Below the pieces are notes generated by a model. It searched no databases, had not been told where the DNA came from, and saw only the letters and a list, made by a program, of their open reading frames with translations. Below are positions 36,439 through 44,983 of a stretch of DNA of 62,574 nt, in pieces. Positions within the stretch are counted from its first letter, which is position 1. Every line of letters begins with the position of its first letter. The stretch comes from Burkholderia sp. BCC1644 (lineage in GTDB: Bacteria; Pseudomonadota; Gammaproteobacteria; Burkholderiales; Burkholderiaceae), in assembly GCF_902833225.1 (NCBI RefSeq), contig NZ_CADFEI010000032.1, forward strand, positions 1 through 62,574. The letters are read 5' to 3'. The translations under genes and the position numbers were made by a program.

Positions 36439-37104
36439 CTATCGCGCCGCCGCCAGCCCGAGCGACAGCGCGCCCGTCACGATCAGGCTCGAGGCCCACA
36501 CCGCATCGAGATTGAACCAGCTCCGCGACACGAACTTCAGCCCGAGATAGCGGTACACGAGCCACGCGAGCCCGCCGCCAGCGGCGATCATCGCGGCCGC
36601 GTGCACGGCCGCGACGACGAGCGCCATCCCGAGATGCGCATCGACGAGCATGGCCGCCGCGCGGTGGCCGGCATCGCGGTCGAGCCCGCACAGCCCGAGG
36701 TAGACCGGCACCAGCATCAGTCCCGCGCCGTGCGCGATCGCGACCGCGAACGACCACAAGCCGAGCCGCGCCGGCGGGATCCGCGCGAGCGCACGCGGAT
36801 GCCGGCGCCGGATCAGCAGCACGGCGCCGAAGCCGATCACGAGCGCGCTCGCGCCGATCCGGATCGCCGACTGCCACGCGAGCAGCGCGGCGAGCAGCCC
36901 GAACGGCAGCATCACGGCGAACACCGCGAGCGCATGGCCGAGCGCGAGATAGCCGAGCGCCGCGACGAGCGCCGCGCCGCGGCGCGTCATCAGCGCGTTC
37001 GACACCGCCAGCGGCCAGCCCATCGCGGGATTGAGCCCGTGATAGACGCCACTCGCGAGCACGGCCGCCCACAGGGCGGCCTGCGCGTGCAGGCCGGTGC
37101 TCAA
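36439..37104 (-). CDS. Integral membrane protein coupled to the SBP56 gene
   Basis: This 221-residue protein has about six hydrophobic helices, with segments such as YHGLNPAMGWPLAVSNAL and GLWSFAVAIAHGAGLMLVPV. I cannot assign a function; proteins of this type are hypothetical. No ATG fits the start. A TTG at 37104-37102 overlaps the stop codon of the SBP56 gene (TTGA), which implies translational coupling and a shared function, possibly transfer of electrons, metal or a substrate for the SBP56 enzyme. Confidence 0.7.
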   Translation of the reverse strand: MSTGLHAQAALWAAVLASGVYHGLNPAMGWPLAVSNALMTRRGAALVAALGYLALGHALAVFAVMLPFGLLAALLAWQSAIRIGASALVIGFGAVLLIRRRHPRALARIPPARLGLWSFAVAIAHGAGLMLVPVYLGLCGLDRDAGHRAAAMLVDAHLGMALVVAAVHAAAMIAAGGGLAWLVYRYLGLKFVSRSWFNLDAVWASSLIVTGALSLGLAAAR

Positions 37105-38507
37105 CGCCTGACCGACGGATAGCAGAACGAGTCGGTCGAGCAGTCGCCGCCTTCGAGCCGGATCTGGTGCGCACGATAGCCGTCGGGGAACTCGACCCAG
37201 TAATCGTCGGCGAGCGTCAGCCCGCCTTCCGGCCCTGCATGCGCGAGCACCTGCGCGCCCGGCACGCCGTCCGGATAGAACTGGTCGTCCCACGTCGAAT
37301 ACAGCGAGTTGGTCCAGTACACGCGCCGGCCGTCGCGGCTGATCTCGACCATCTGCGGGCCGCCTGCGAATGCGCGGCCGTTCGAGTGCGGCGCACGGCG
37401 CACGATGCCGCCGATGCGGACCGACCCCGCGAGCACCGGATTCATCGGATCCGATACGTTGTACTGGCGCATCTCGCCGGTGCCCCAGCACGACACGTAG
37501 AGGAAGCGGTCGTCGAGCGACAGGTCGATGTCGGTCACGAGCGGCGGCACCGCGCCGAACCCTTTCAGCAGCGGCGGCAGCTCGTCGGCCGCGGCCGGTT
37601 CGGGCGGGATCGTCGCGGTCTTCTTCACATGGAACTTGCCGTCTTCGCGCCACCAGGTCCAGATCGAGCCTTCGAGATTCGTCGTATCGACGACGACACC
37701 GACGAACCCGTATTCGCGCGCCGGGTCATGCGCGGGCCGCACCTCGAGCGCCATCTGGTGTTGCGCGCCGAGATCGATCGTCTGCACGTTGCGCCGCGCG
37801 CGCAGGTCCCAGAAATGCAGCCGGTGCCCGTACTTGTTCGCGAGCAGGTCCTCGGGGACGATGCCGTTCTCGAATTGCGGCGGCAGCGCCCATTCGCTCG
37901 ACACCATGTAGTCGCGCGGCAGGTTCCACCAGAAGTCGTAGTGCTTGTCCTGCGAGCCGCGGTCGATCTCCCAGCGGCCGAGCACGTCGAACGTCTCGCA
38001 ATCCATGATGAAGATGCCGGGCGCGCCGTCGGTGCCGTCCTTGCCCGCGCCGCCGAGCGTGCTCACGTAGATGCCCTCGGGGCCGCAGTGCACGGTGTGC
38101 GGGCGCGAATAGCCGGTCTTCGCGAAGATCTCGTCGGGTTCGATGATCTTGTGGATGCGCGCCTGCGTCGGGTGCGGCTTCGTGTCGATCACGTAGATGC
38201 GCGACGAGCGCAGGCCGGGGATGATCAGGAAGCGGCGTTCGAGGAACGCATGGCCGGTCAGCGGCGACAGCGACGACGAGCACGCATTCCAGCCGAAGTG
38301 GTGAAACTCGTCGCCGGTGTTCGGCATCGTCACCGTATGCACGATTTTTCCGTAGGTCGGCGAGCCGGGCTTGACGTCGATCACGGCGAGCGCGTCGGGT
38401 CTGGAAAAATCGGGGCTCAGCAACAACGTATAGGCAAATTCTTCCGCCGGCGCCTGCATCGCAAGCTCGGGTGAAGCGTGAAACGTCGGGTCAGGCCGCA
38501 TGCTCAT
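37101..38507 (-). CDS. Selenium-binding protein SBP56 / methanethiol oxidase family
   Basis: The 468-residue beta-propeller protein belongs to the SBP56 family. Bacterial members (MtoX) oxidise methanethiol to formaldehyde, H2S and H2O2. Family motifs are FHHFGWNACSSS near residue 70-79, SRPHTVHCGPEG, DIDLSLDDRFLYVSCWGTG and the C-terminal GGDCSTDSFCYP. C76 matches the selenium/metal-linked Cys of human SELENBP1; the second Cys of CSSC is Ser here. No signal peptide is seen, unlike secreted MtoX, suggesting a cytoplasmic protein. AGAGGG upstream supports the ATG at 38507. It is coupled to the membrane protein gene. Confidence 0.88.
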   Translation of the reverse strand: MSMRPDPTFHASPELAMQAPAEEFAYTLLLSPDFSRPDALAVIDVKPGSPTYGKIVHTVTMPNTGDEFHHFGWNACSSSLSPLTGHAFLERRFLIIPGLRSSRIYVIDTKPHPTQARIHKIIEPDEIFAKTGYSRPHTVHCGPEGIYVSTLGGAGKDGTDGAPGIFIMDCETFDVLGRWEIDRGSQDKHYDFWWNLPRDYMVSSEWALPPQFENGIVPEDLLANKYGHRLHFWDLRARRNVQTIDLGAQHQMALEVRPAHDPAREYGFVGVVVDTTNLEGSIWTWWREDGKFHVKKTATIPPEPAAADELPPLLKGFGAVPPLVTDIDLSLDDRFLYVSCWGTGEMRQYNVSDPMNPVLAGSVRIGGIVRRAPHSNGRAFAGGPQMVEISRDGRRVYWTNSLYSTWDDQFYPDGVPGAQVLAHAGPEGGLTLADDYWVEFPDGYRAHQIRLEGGDCSTDSFCYPSVRR

Positions 38508-38960
38508 GGTGATGCCCTCTCGATGGGTTCGGATCGTGAACGCACGGCCGTTCGTTGCGGGCGTGCGGGTCGGGATGGCCGCGCGGCGCGCATCGTGCCG
38601 GCGGGTGCGATCGGCAGGCGGACGCACGTGTCGGTGCCACGCGCGGCGTCGTGCATCAGATCGTGAAAACGCGGGAAGCCGGTAAGGGCGATGGGCCGGA
38701 TCGCCGCGCCGGGGGCGGGACGGATGCGCGGCAACGTGATGAAGCAGCTGAAGCGGCGAGCCGCGAGGCCGCAGCGGCCGGGCAGGTGACGCGGGCGAAT
38801 TCTGTCAAGGCATGCATAGCGATGTTCCGGCAGATGATGTTTGCATCAGGGTCGGGCATGCATCGGACGCTGTGCGCACGGCGACGGGTTTGCCGCCGCT
38901 TGCGCGTGCCTAAGTGTAGACGAGAAACGTGCGGCGAGTCGCGCGCGGCACCTGTGCAAT
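38508..38960. other. Intergenic DNA between SBP56 and the msrA promoter
   Basis: No coding gene is supported in this 453-base part of the 588-base gap. It should contain the minus-strand SBP56 promoter. I saw no repeat, riboswitch or small RNA signature in it. Confidence 0.4.
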
Positions 38961-38989
38961 CTGCCAGGTTCGCGCGCGAGTGAGATACT
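38961..38989 (+). promoter_or_regulatory. Possible sigma-70 promoter of msrA
   Basis: CTGCCA (38961-38966) and GATACT (38984-38989) are separated by 17 bases, with TG two bases... upstream of the -10 element acting as a partial extended -10. Transcription would begin near 38996, immediately before the hairpin at 38999-39032. Confidence 0.4.
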
Positions 38990-38998
38990 TGCCGGAGT

Positions 38999-39032
38999 GC
39001 CGCTGCGTCCCGCATCGCGGGCGCGCAGCGGC
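38999..39032 (+). other. Strong hairpin in the msrA 5' leader
   Basis: GCCGCTGCG (38999-39007) pairs with CGCAGCGGC (39024-39032), and an inner CCCGC/GCGGG stem closes on an ATC loop. No T-run follows. It lies 63 bases upstream of the msrA start and near the predicted transcript 5' end, so it may protect the mRNA. Confidence 0.55.
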
Positions 39033-39095
39033 GGGATGGAACGATGTCAGCCGGCACCGGCGTGCGGCTGCCGTCATCAACGAGGGGTTGAATTC

Positions 39096-39656
39096 ATGGG
39101 GAACGAGATGCTTGAAACCGCGACTTTGGGAGGCGGGTGTTTCTGGTGCACGGAGGCCGTGTTTCTCGACGTCGACGGCGTGACGGCCGTCCAGTCGGGT
39201 TACGCGGGCGGCCATACGCGCAATCCCGGCTACCGCGACATTTGCGAAGGCGACACCGGCCACGCGGAAGTCGTCAACGTGACGTTCGATCCGGCGCGTA
39301 TCGGCTATCGCGAGATCCTCGAGATCTTCTTCGCGACGCACGATCCGACCCAGCTCAACCGGCAGGGCAACGACGTCGGCACGCAGTACCGGTCGGTCGT
39401 GTTCACGCATTCGGATGCGCAGCGCGACACGGCGCTCGACGTGATCCGCGAGCTTGAGCGCGAGCAGGTGTTCGGGCAGCCGATCGTCACGCAGGTCGTG
39501 CCGCTCGACGGCAACTACTGGCCGGCCGAGGACTATCACCAGAACTATTACGCGCGAAACCCCGGGCAGGGCTACTGCTCGGTCGTGATCGGGCCGAAGC
39601 TCGCGAAATTCCGGCAGAAGTTCTCGCACCGGCTGAAGTCGCTGCGCGGCGCGTAA
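39096..39656 (+). CDS. msrA: Peptide-methionine (S)-S-oxide reductase
   Basis: The 186-residue enzyme reduces methionine-S-sulfoxide in proteins, restoring oxidised methionines with thioredoxin as electron donor. The catalytic motif GCFWC (C15, with C18) and the conserved GYAGG, GDTGHAE and EDYHQNYY segments are all present. AGGGG eight bases upstream supports the ATG at 39096; an ATG at 39108 is possible. It is a single-gene unit with a promoter-like region and hairpin upstream. Confidence 0.94.
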   Translation: MGNEMLETATLGGGCFWCTEAVFLDVDGVTAVQSGYAGGHTRNPGYRDICEGDTGHAEVVNVTFDPARIGYREILEIFFATHDPTQLNRQGNDVGTQYRSVVFTHSDAQRDTALDVIRELEREQVFGQPIVTQVVPLDGNYWPAEDYHQNYYARNPGQGYCSVVIGPKLAKFRQKFSHRLKSLRGA

Positions 39657-39690
39657 GCGTGCGCCCGGCGCAAGCCGGCGGAAACAGGCG

Positions 39691-40983
39691 TCAGGCCGCC
39701 TCGTTGCGCCATTGCGCGCACGCGGCGGCGATCTCGCGCGCGAGCGCGATGCACGACAGCGGCGCGGAGCCTTCCGCCTTGTTGTTGATCGTGATGATCA
39801 CCGGCTGTCCGGCGAGCGCGTAGCGCGCGGCCAGTTCGGCGAGCGCCGAGCGGGTGGCCGGATCCTCGTCGACGAGCTTGTCGAACGGCTCGTATTTCGC
39901 TTTCGCCTGTTCGTACTTGAAGCCGCCGTGCAGGCTCCAGCGGACGATCAGCGGGCCCGGTGCGTCGCCGTCGAGCAGCGCGAGCGCGGCGGCCTGGCGC
40001 AGCGGGTCGGGCATTCGCGCATGCAGGCCGACGCAGTAGCGTACGCCGAGCGCCGCGAGCGCGCGGATGAAGCGCGGCGTGAGCAGGCTCGCATCGCGGA
40101 TCTCGATCGCGTAGCGCGTGCCGTCGGCGTCGGGCGCGAGCGGCGGCAGTGCCGCGAAGAACGCGGTCAGCCGGTCGATCAGCGCGGCCGGCTCGGCAAG
40201 CAACGGGTCGGGCAGCGGCGAGAACTGGAACACGAGCACGCCGGCTTTCCGGCCGAGCCCTTCGAGGCACGGCTGCACGAATTCACGGGTCGCGAGCTGC
40301 GCGTCGAGGAAGGTCGGGTTCGGCCCGGACGGCTCGCCGCGCCGGCCGCGGATCACCGCATCGGTCACCGATGCCGGTGCCTTCACGACGAAGCGGAAGT
40401 CGTCCGGCACCTGCTGCGCGTAGCGCAGGTAGTCGGCAACCGACAGCGGGCCGTAGAACGACCGGTCGAGGCTCACGCTCTTCAGGAGCGGATGCGCGCC
40501 GTACGCTTCGAGCCCTTCGCGCGACAGCTTCGTCTGCGCGAAATCGCCGTCGTAGACGATGCCGTTCCAGCCGGGGAAATACCACGACGACGTGCCGAGC
40601 CGGACGTTCGGCGGCAGGCCGGCCGCGGCGTCGGCGACGTCGGCTGCAATCGGCGCAGGCAGCACGCCGCGCTTGCGCCGGCCTTTCTTCGGCGGCGTGA
40701 CAGGCGGCGACGGTTCGTCCCACAGCAGGCCCGAGGAAGGCGCAGGATCGTCGTCGGCAGCGCGGGAGGGGACAGGGGCGGGCGGTGTTCCGTCCGGCGC
40801 GTGCGGTGTCAGGTATTCATCGGGACTGGCGGGGCGGCCGTCGTCCGCCGGAGCAGGCGACACGCGTGCAGCGTCCGCCGGCACGCCGAACAGGTCGAAT
40901 TGCCCGTCGGCGTGCGACGGGTCCGCGTCGTCGCGCTGCTGTCGTTCCGGCGGCGCCTTGCGCCGCGTCCTGCCGTCACCCAT
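39691..40983 (-). CDS. DUF72 domain protein with long N-terminal extension
   Basis: The C-terminal ~300 residues of this 430-residue protein are a DUF72 domain (TIM-barrel-like, function unknown), starting VRLGTSSWYFPGWNGIVY and containing LDRSFYGP, FVVKAPASVTD and RYAIEIRDASL. DUF72 proteins are usually about 240-300 residues. Here an extra ~125 residues at the N-terminus are rich in Pro, Asp, Ala and Ser (likely disordered), with a basic KKGRRKR patch before the domain. The ATG at 40983 was chosen; an in-frame start at 41085 overlaps the neighbouring cfa gene. No function can be assigned. Confidence 0.82.
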   Translation of the reverse strand: MGDGRTRRKAPPERQQRDDADPSHADGQFDLFGVPADAARVSPAPADDGRPASPDEYLTPHAPDGTPPAPVPSRAADDDPAPSSGLLWDEPSPPVTPPKKGRRKRGVLPAPIAADVADAAAGLPPNVRLGTSSWYFPGWNGIVYDGDFAQTKLSREGLEAYGAHPLLKSVSLDRSFYGPLSVADYLRYAQQVPDDFRFVVKAPASVTDAVIRGRRGEPSGPNPTFLDAQLATREFVQPCLEGLGRKAGVLVFQFSPLPDPLLAEPAALIDRLTAFFAALPPLAPDADGTRYAIEIRDASLLTPRFIRALAALGVRYCVGLHARMPDPLRQAAALALLDGDAPGPLIVRWSLHGGFKYEQAKAKYEPFDKLVDEDPATRSALAELAARYALAGQPVIITINNKAEGSAPLSCIALAREIAAACAQWRNEAA

Positions 40984-41006
40984 GCATGCCCAGCGTGATG
41001 CGCCGC

Positions 41007-42227
41007 CTAGCGCGGCAGCGCGTGTTCGTACATATAGCGCCGCGACCACGGCAGCGTTTTCGCGCTGCGTCCGGCCTTGCGGCACACGATCTGGAAGATC
41101 GACACGTCGTCGTGCTCGAATGCATACGCGCAGCCGGCAAGATACACGCGCCAGATGCGGAATTTTTCGTCGTCGACGAGGGCTTTCGCCTGGTCGGCCT
41201 TCGCCTCGAAGTTTTCCGTCCAGATCTCGAGCGTGCGCGCATAGTGCCGCCGCAGGCTTTCGACGTCAACCGCCTCGAGTCCGCCGCGCTGCGCCGCTTC
41301 GAGCGCGAGGCTGATGTGCGGCAGCTCGCCGTCCGGGAACACGTAGCGGTCGATGAATTCGCCGCCGCCGAGCGCCGTCTCGCCGCTTTCGGCGTCGGTC
41401 GACGTGATCCCGTGATTCATCGCGATGCCGTCGTCGGCGAGCAGCTCACGCACGCGCGAGAAGTAGAGCGGCAGGTTCTTGCGGCCGACGTGCTCGAACA
41501 TCCCGACGCTCGTGATGCGGTCGAACTGGCCGTCGATCTCGCGGTAGTCCTGCAGGCGGATCTCGATCTTGTCCTCGAGCCCCGCGGCTTTCACGCGCGC
41601 GGTCGCGAGGTCGAACTGGTTCTGCGACAGCGTCACGCCGAGACATGTCGCGCCGAACTTCTGCGCGGCGCGCAGCACGAGCGCACCCCAGCCGCAGCCG
41701 ATGTCGAGCAGGCGCTGGCCGGGCTCGAGCTGGATCTTCGTCAGGATGTGATCGATCTTCTTGATCTGCGCGGTGGCGAGATCCTCGTCGCCGTTCTCGA
41801 AGTACGCACACGAGTACACCATGTTCTCGTCGAGCCACAGCCGGTAGAACTCGTTCGAGACATCGTAGTGATACTGGATCGCCTTCTTGTCGGTGCTCTT
41901 CGAGTGATTGAAGTAGCGCTTCACGCGCGCGAGCTTGCTCGCGCTCGTCACGGTGCTGCGGGCGAGCGAGTAGCCGATGTTGATGATGTCCGACAGCTTG
42001 CCCTCGATGTCGATCTTGCCCTTCACGTACGCCTCGCCGAGATTGTCGAGGCTCGGTTCGAGCAAAAGCGGCAGCGCCGACGCGCTGTTCACCTTCAGCG
42101 TGACCTGCGGTGCGCTGAAGGTGCCGAAATCGAGTTGATCGCCGTTCCACAGAACGAGGCGCGCCGGTATGTTCGCTTTCGCCCGTACTTCGTCCGCCCA
42201 CTGTGCCAGCTTCTTTTCCCAGAACAT
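41007..42227 (-). CDS. cfa: Cyclopropane-fatty-acyl-phospholipid synthase
   Basis: This 406-residue SAM-dependent enzyme adds a methylene bridge across double bonds of membrane phospholipid acyl chains, mainly in stationary phase or acid stress. The N-terminal lipid-binding domain precedes YHYDVSNEFYRLWLD and the SAM-binding motif LLDIGCGWGAL. The active-site segments SVGMFEHVG and YVFPDGELP are also typical. GGAGA 5-9 bases upstream supports the ATG at 42227. It stands between DUF72 and pdxH, all leftward. Confidence 0.93.
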   Translation of the reverse strand: MFWEKKLAQWADEVRAKANIPARLVLWNGDQLDFGTFSAPQVTLKVNSASALPLLLEPSLDNLGEAYVKGKIDIEGKLSDIINIGYSLARSTVTSASKLARVKRYFNHSKSTDKKAIQYHYDVSNEFYRLWLDENMVYSCAYFENGDEDLATAQIKKIDHILTKIQLEPGQRLLDIGCGWGALVLRAAQKFGATCLGVTLSQNQFDLATARVKAAGLEDKIEIRLQDYREIDGQFDRITSVGMFEHVGRKNLPLYFSRVRELLADDGIAMNHGITSTDAESGETALGGGEFIDRYVFPDGELPHISLALEAAQRGGLEAVDVESLRRHYARTLEIWTENFEAKADQAKALVDDEKFRIWRVYLAGCAYAFEHDDVSIFQIVCRKAGRSAKTLPWSRRYMYEHALPR

Positions 42228-42348
42228 TTGGATTCTCCGTTTGTTCGTTGAATCGAATACAGCCAAGTATCTTGACCGGCGCCCGCCGCTTGCGAGGCGG
42301 GCGCCCGGATGCAACACGAGACACGACCGGCGTGCGCCGGCGCCGCGC

Positions 42349-42993
42349 TTACGGCGACAGGCGCGAGATCGTCCAGCCCGGCGACGCTGTGGCGTCGCGT
42401 GTGTAGAGCAGGCGGTCGTGCAGTCGCGACGGGCGCCCTTGCCAGAACTCGATCGAGTCGGGCACGAGGCGGTAGCCGCCCCAGTGCGGCGGGCGCGGCG
42501 GGTTGTCGCCGTAGCGTTCGCTGATGGCCTTTTCGCGCGCTTCGAGCGTCGCGCGGCTGTCGATCACGGCGCTCTGGTCCGACGCCCACGCGCCGATGCG
42601 CGAGCCGAGCGGGCGCGACGCGAAATAGCGGTCGCTTTCCTCGGCGCTGGTTTTCTCGATCCGGCCTTCGATGCGCACCTGGCGCTCGAGCTCGATCCAG
42701 TAGAACAGCAGCGCGGCTTGCGGATGCACGGCGAGATCGTGCCCCTTGCGGCTTTCGTAATTGGTGAAGAAGACGAACCCGCGTTCGTCGACGCCCTTGA
42801 TCAGTACGATGCGCGCCGACGGCCGGCCGTCGTCGCCGACGGTCGCGAGCGTCATCGTGTTCGGCTCGGGCAGTTTGGCGGCGAGCGCCTCCTTGAACCA
42901 GCGATCGAACTGGGCGAGGGGGTCGTGCGCGACATCGGCTTCGTCGAGCGAAGCACGTGAATAGTTGATGCGGAGATCGGCGAGAGTCGTCAT
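42349..42993 (-). CDS. pdxH: Pyridoxamine 5'-phosphate oxidase
   Basis: The 214-residue FMN enzyme oxidises pyridoxine 5'-phosphate or pyridoxamine 5'-phosphate to pyridoxal 5'-phosphate, the final step of vitamin B6 synthesis and salvage. Family features are NTMTLATV, RIVLIKGVDERGFVFFTNYESRKG (shown partly: VLIKGVDERGFVFFTN), QSAVIDSR and the C-terminal PDSIEFWQGRPSRLHDR. Length and start (42993) are typical. It lies 121 bases upstream of cfa on the same strand and 128 bases from the divergent tcdA. Confidence 0.95.
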   Translation of the reverse strand: MTTLADLRINYSRASLDEADVAHDPLAQFDRWFKEALAAKLPEPNTMTLATVGDDGRPSARIVLIKGVDERGFVFFTNYESRKGHDLAVHPQAALLFYWIELERQVRIEGRIEKTSAEESDRYFASRPLGSRIGAWASDQSAVIDSRATLEAREKAISERYGDNPPRPPHWGGYRLVPDSIEFWQGRPSRLHDRLLYTRDATASPGWTISRLSP

Positions 42994-43121
42994 GTTATGC
43001 AAACGCTTCAATCTGGAACCATTGTAGCCAACGCGTGAGAAACGTGTATGCACAGTGGCGCGTGCGAGCGGGGAGTTCAGGCAAAATAGAGGGCTGCACG
43101 ACTTACGATTTCCTTGCTGCC

Positions 43122-43979
43122 ATGTCCGCCGCCGACACTGCCCCGCCCAGTTCCTCTGATCTTACCCCGACCCCGGAAATCCAGCTTGACGTGGATCGAG
43201 CGCGGCGTTTCGGCGGCGTCGCGCGCCTGTATGGCGCGCCGGCCGCCGCCGCGTTCGAGCGTGCGCACGTCGCGGTGATCGGGATCGGCGGCGTCGGGTC
43301 GTGGGTGGCCGAGGCGCTTGCGCGCAACGCGGTCGGCACGCTGACGCTGATCGATCTCGACAACGTCGCGGAAAGCAATACGAACCGGCAGATCCATGCG
43401 CTCGACGGCAATTACGGCAAGCCGAAGGTCGACGCGATGGCCGAGCGGATCGCGCTGATCGATCCCGCGTGCCGGGTGAACCGGATCGAGGATTTCGTCG
43501 AGCCCGACAACTTCGACGCGCTGCTCGGCGGCGGCTTCGACTACGTGATCGACGCGATCGACAGCGTGCGCACGAAGGTCGCGCTGATCGCGTGGTGCGT
43601 CGCGAAGCGGCAGCCATTGATCGTCGTCGGCGGCGCGGGCGGGCAGCTCGATCCGACGCGCATCCGCATCGACGATCTCGCGCTGACGATCCAGGATCCG
43701 CTGCTGTCGAAGGTGCGCGCGCAGTTGCGCAAGCAGCACGGCTTTCCGCGCGGGCCGAAGGCGCGTTTCAAGGTCAGCGCCGTGTATTCGGACGAGCCGC
43801 TGATCTATCCGGAAGCCGCCGCGTGCGACATCGAGGACGGTGCGGAGCCGTCCGCGGCCGCGCATGTCGCGGGGCTCAACTGTGCGGGATTCGGTTCGAG
43901 CGTGTGTGTGACCGCGAGCTTCGGGTTCGCGGCCGCCGCGCATGCGCTGCGCGCGATCGCGGCGCAGGCTGCCGGCTGA
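43122..43979 (+). CDS. tcdA: tRNA threonylcarbamoyladenosine dehydratase
   Basis: This 285-residue ThiF/E1-like ATPase cyclises t6A37 in tRNAs to ct6A. It has the nucleotide-binding motif IGIGGVGSWVAEAL, DLDNVAESNTNRQ, and DAIDSVRTK typical of TcdA (CsdL). The N-terminus carries about 25 extra residues before the conserved ARRFGG start. The ATG at 43122 was chosen; an earlier in-frame ATG at 43035 would add 29 residues without similarity. It converges on ybbN across a GC-rich hairpin region. Confidence 0.92.
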   Translation: MSAADTAPPSSSDLTPTPEIQLDVDRARRFGGVARLYGAPAAAAFERAHVAVIGIGGVGSWVAEALARNAVGTLTLIDLDNVAESNTNRQIHALDGNYGKPKVDAMAERIALIDPACRVNRIEDFVEPDNFDALLGGGFDYVIDAIDSVRTKVALIAWCVAKRQPLIVVGGAGGQLDPTRIRIDDLALTIQDPLLSKVRAQLRKQHGFPRGPKARFKVSAVYSDEPLIYPEAAACDIEDGAEPSAAAHVAGLNCAGFGSSVCVTASFGFAAAAHALRAIAAQAAG

Positions 43980-44012
43980 GCCCGCGACGCGCGGGCGTGA
44001 AGGGATGATGCT

Positions 44013-44071
44013 GCGGCGCGGATAGTGCGCCGCGAGCGAGACGGCGATCCGGCCGGGCCGTAGCGGCCCGG
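44013..44071. terminator. GC-rich hairpins between convergent tcdA and ybbN
   Basis: Two strong stems lie in this gap: GCGGCGC (44013-44019) with GCGCCGC (44027-44033), and CCGGGCCG (44053-44060) with CGGCCCGG (44064-44071) on a TAG loop. Neither has a T-run, so they are termination or RNA-stability elements of the Rho-assisted kind at best. Confidence 0.45.
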
Positions 44072-44082
44072 CATGCCGTGCG

Positions 44083-44931
44083 TCAGTTGAGCGCCATGCT
44101 CAGCTTGCGTCGCCACCCGGCGACGAGGTCCGGGCGATCGCCCGCCAGCTCGAACACCGAGATCAACGTGCGGCGGCCGAGATCATCGCCGTACGCGCGG
44201 TCGCGCGTGACGATTTCCAGCAACTGTTCCACCGCGCCTTCGTACGCGCGCCGCGCGATCAGGCTTTGCGCGAGGTCGAAGCGCGCGTCGAGATCGGCCG
44301 GGTTCGCCGCGATGCGTGCTTCGAGCGCGTCGGTCGGCGGCAGGTCGGCCGTGGCTTCGAGTGCGTCGAAACGGGTCTTGATCGCCTGGTAGCGCGGGTC
44401 GCCGTTCTGCACGGTCTGCGGCGACAGGCGTTCGGTCTCGGCGCGCGCGGCGTCGACCTGGTTGCTCGCGAGCAGCAGTTCGATCAGGTCGAGGCGTGCG
44501 TCGTCGAAGCCCGGGTTCAGCGCGAGCGCCGCTTCGAGGTGCGTGAGCGCATCGTCGTAGCGCTGTTCGGCCATCGCGTATTGCGCGGCGCGGCGCTCGG
44601 CTTCCTCGGGTGCCGGCAGCAGCCGGTCGAGGAACGCGCGCAACTGGCCTTCGGGCAGCACGCCGACGAACTGGTCGACCGGGCGGCCGTCGGCGAACGC
44701 GATCACGTGCGGAATGCTGCGCGTCTGGAAGTGCGCGGCCAGTTCCTGGTTCTCGTCGACGTTGACCTTCACGAGCTTCCAGCGGCCTTCGTAGTCGGCC
44801 TCGAGCTTTTCCAGCAACGGGCCGAGCGTCTTGCAGGGGCCGCACCACGGCGCCCAGAAGTCGACCAGCACGGGCGTGTCCAGCGACGCCTCGATGACGT
44901 CGTTCTCGAAAGTGGCAAGCGTGGTGTCCAT
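44083..44931 (-). CDS. ybbN: Thioredoxin-domain chaperone-like protein YbbN/CnoX
   Basis: The 282-residue protein has an N-terminal thioredoxin fold (DFWAPWCGPCK, C30 and C33) and a C-terminal TPR-like helical region (AEQRYDDALTHLEAALALNPG). E. coli CnoX protects proteins from chlorine-induced aggregation and lacks the full CXXC. This protein keeps both cysteines, so it may also reduce disulfides. It is a single leftward gene; the pirin gene stops 52 bases... upstream on the same strand begins further left of its own start, so the two could be co-transcribed. Confidence 0.88.
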   Translation of the reverse strand: MDTTLATFENDVIEASLDTPVLVDFWAPWCGPCKTLGPLLEKLEADYEGRWKLVKVNVDENQELAAHFQTRSIPHVIAFADGRPVDQFVGVLPEGQLRAFLDRLLPAPEEAERRAAQYAMAEQRYDDALTHLEAALALNPGFDDARLDLIELLLASNQVDAARAETERLSPQTVQNGDPRYQAIKTRFDALEATADLPPTDALEARIAANPADLDARFDLAQSLIARRAYEGAVEQLLEIVTRDRAYGDDLGRRTLISVFELAGDRPDLVAGWRRKLSMALN

Positions 44932-44983
44932 GTCGTTCTCTTCGGTTCGAATATCGTCAGGATGAGGGCGGCGCGCCCCTTTT

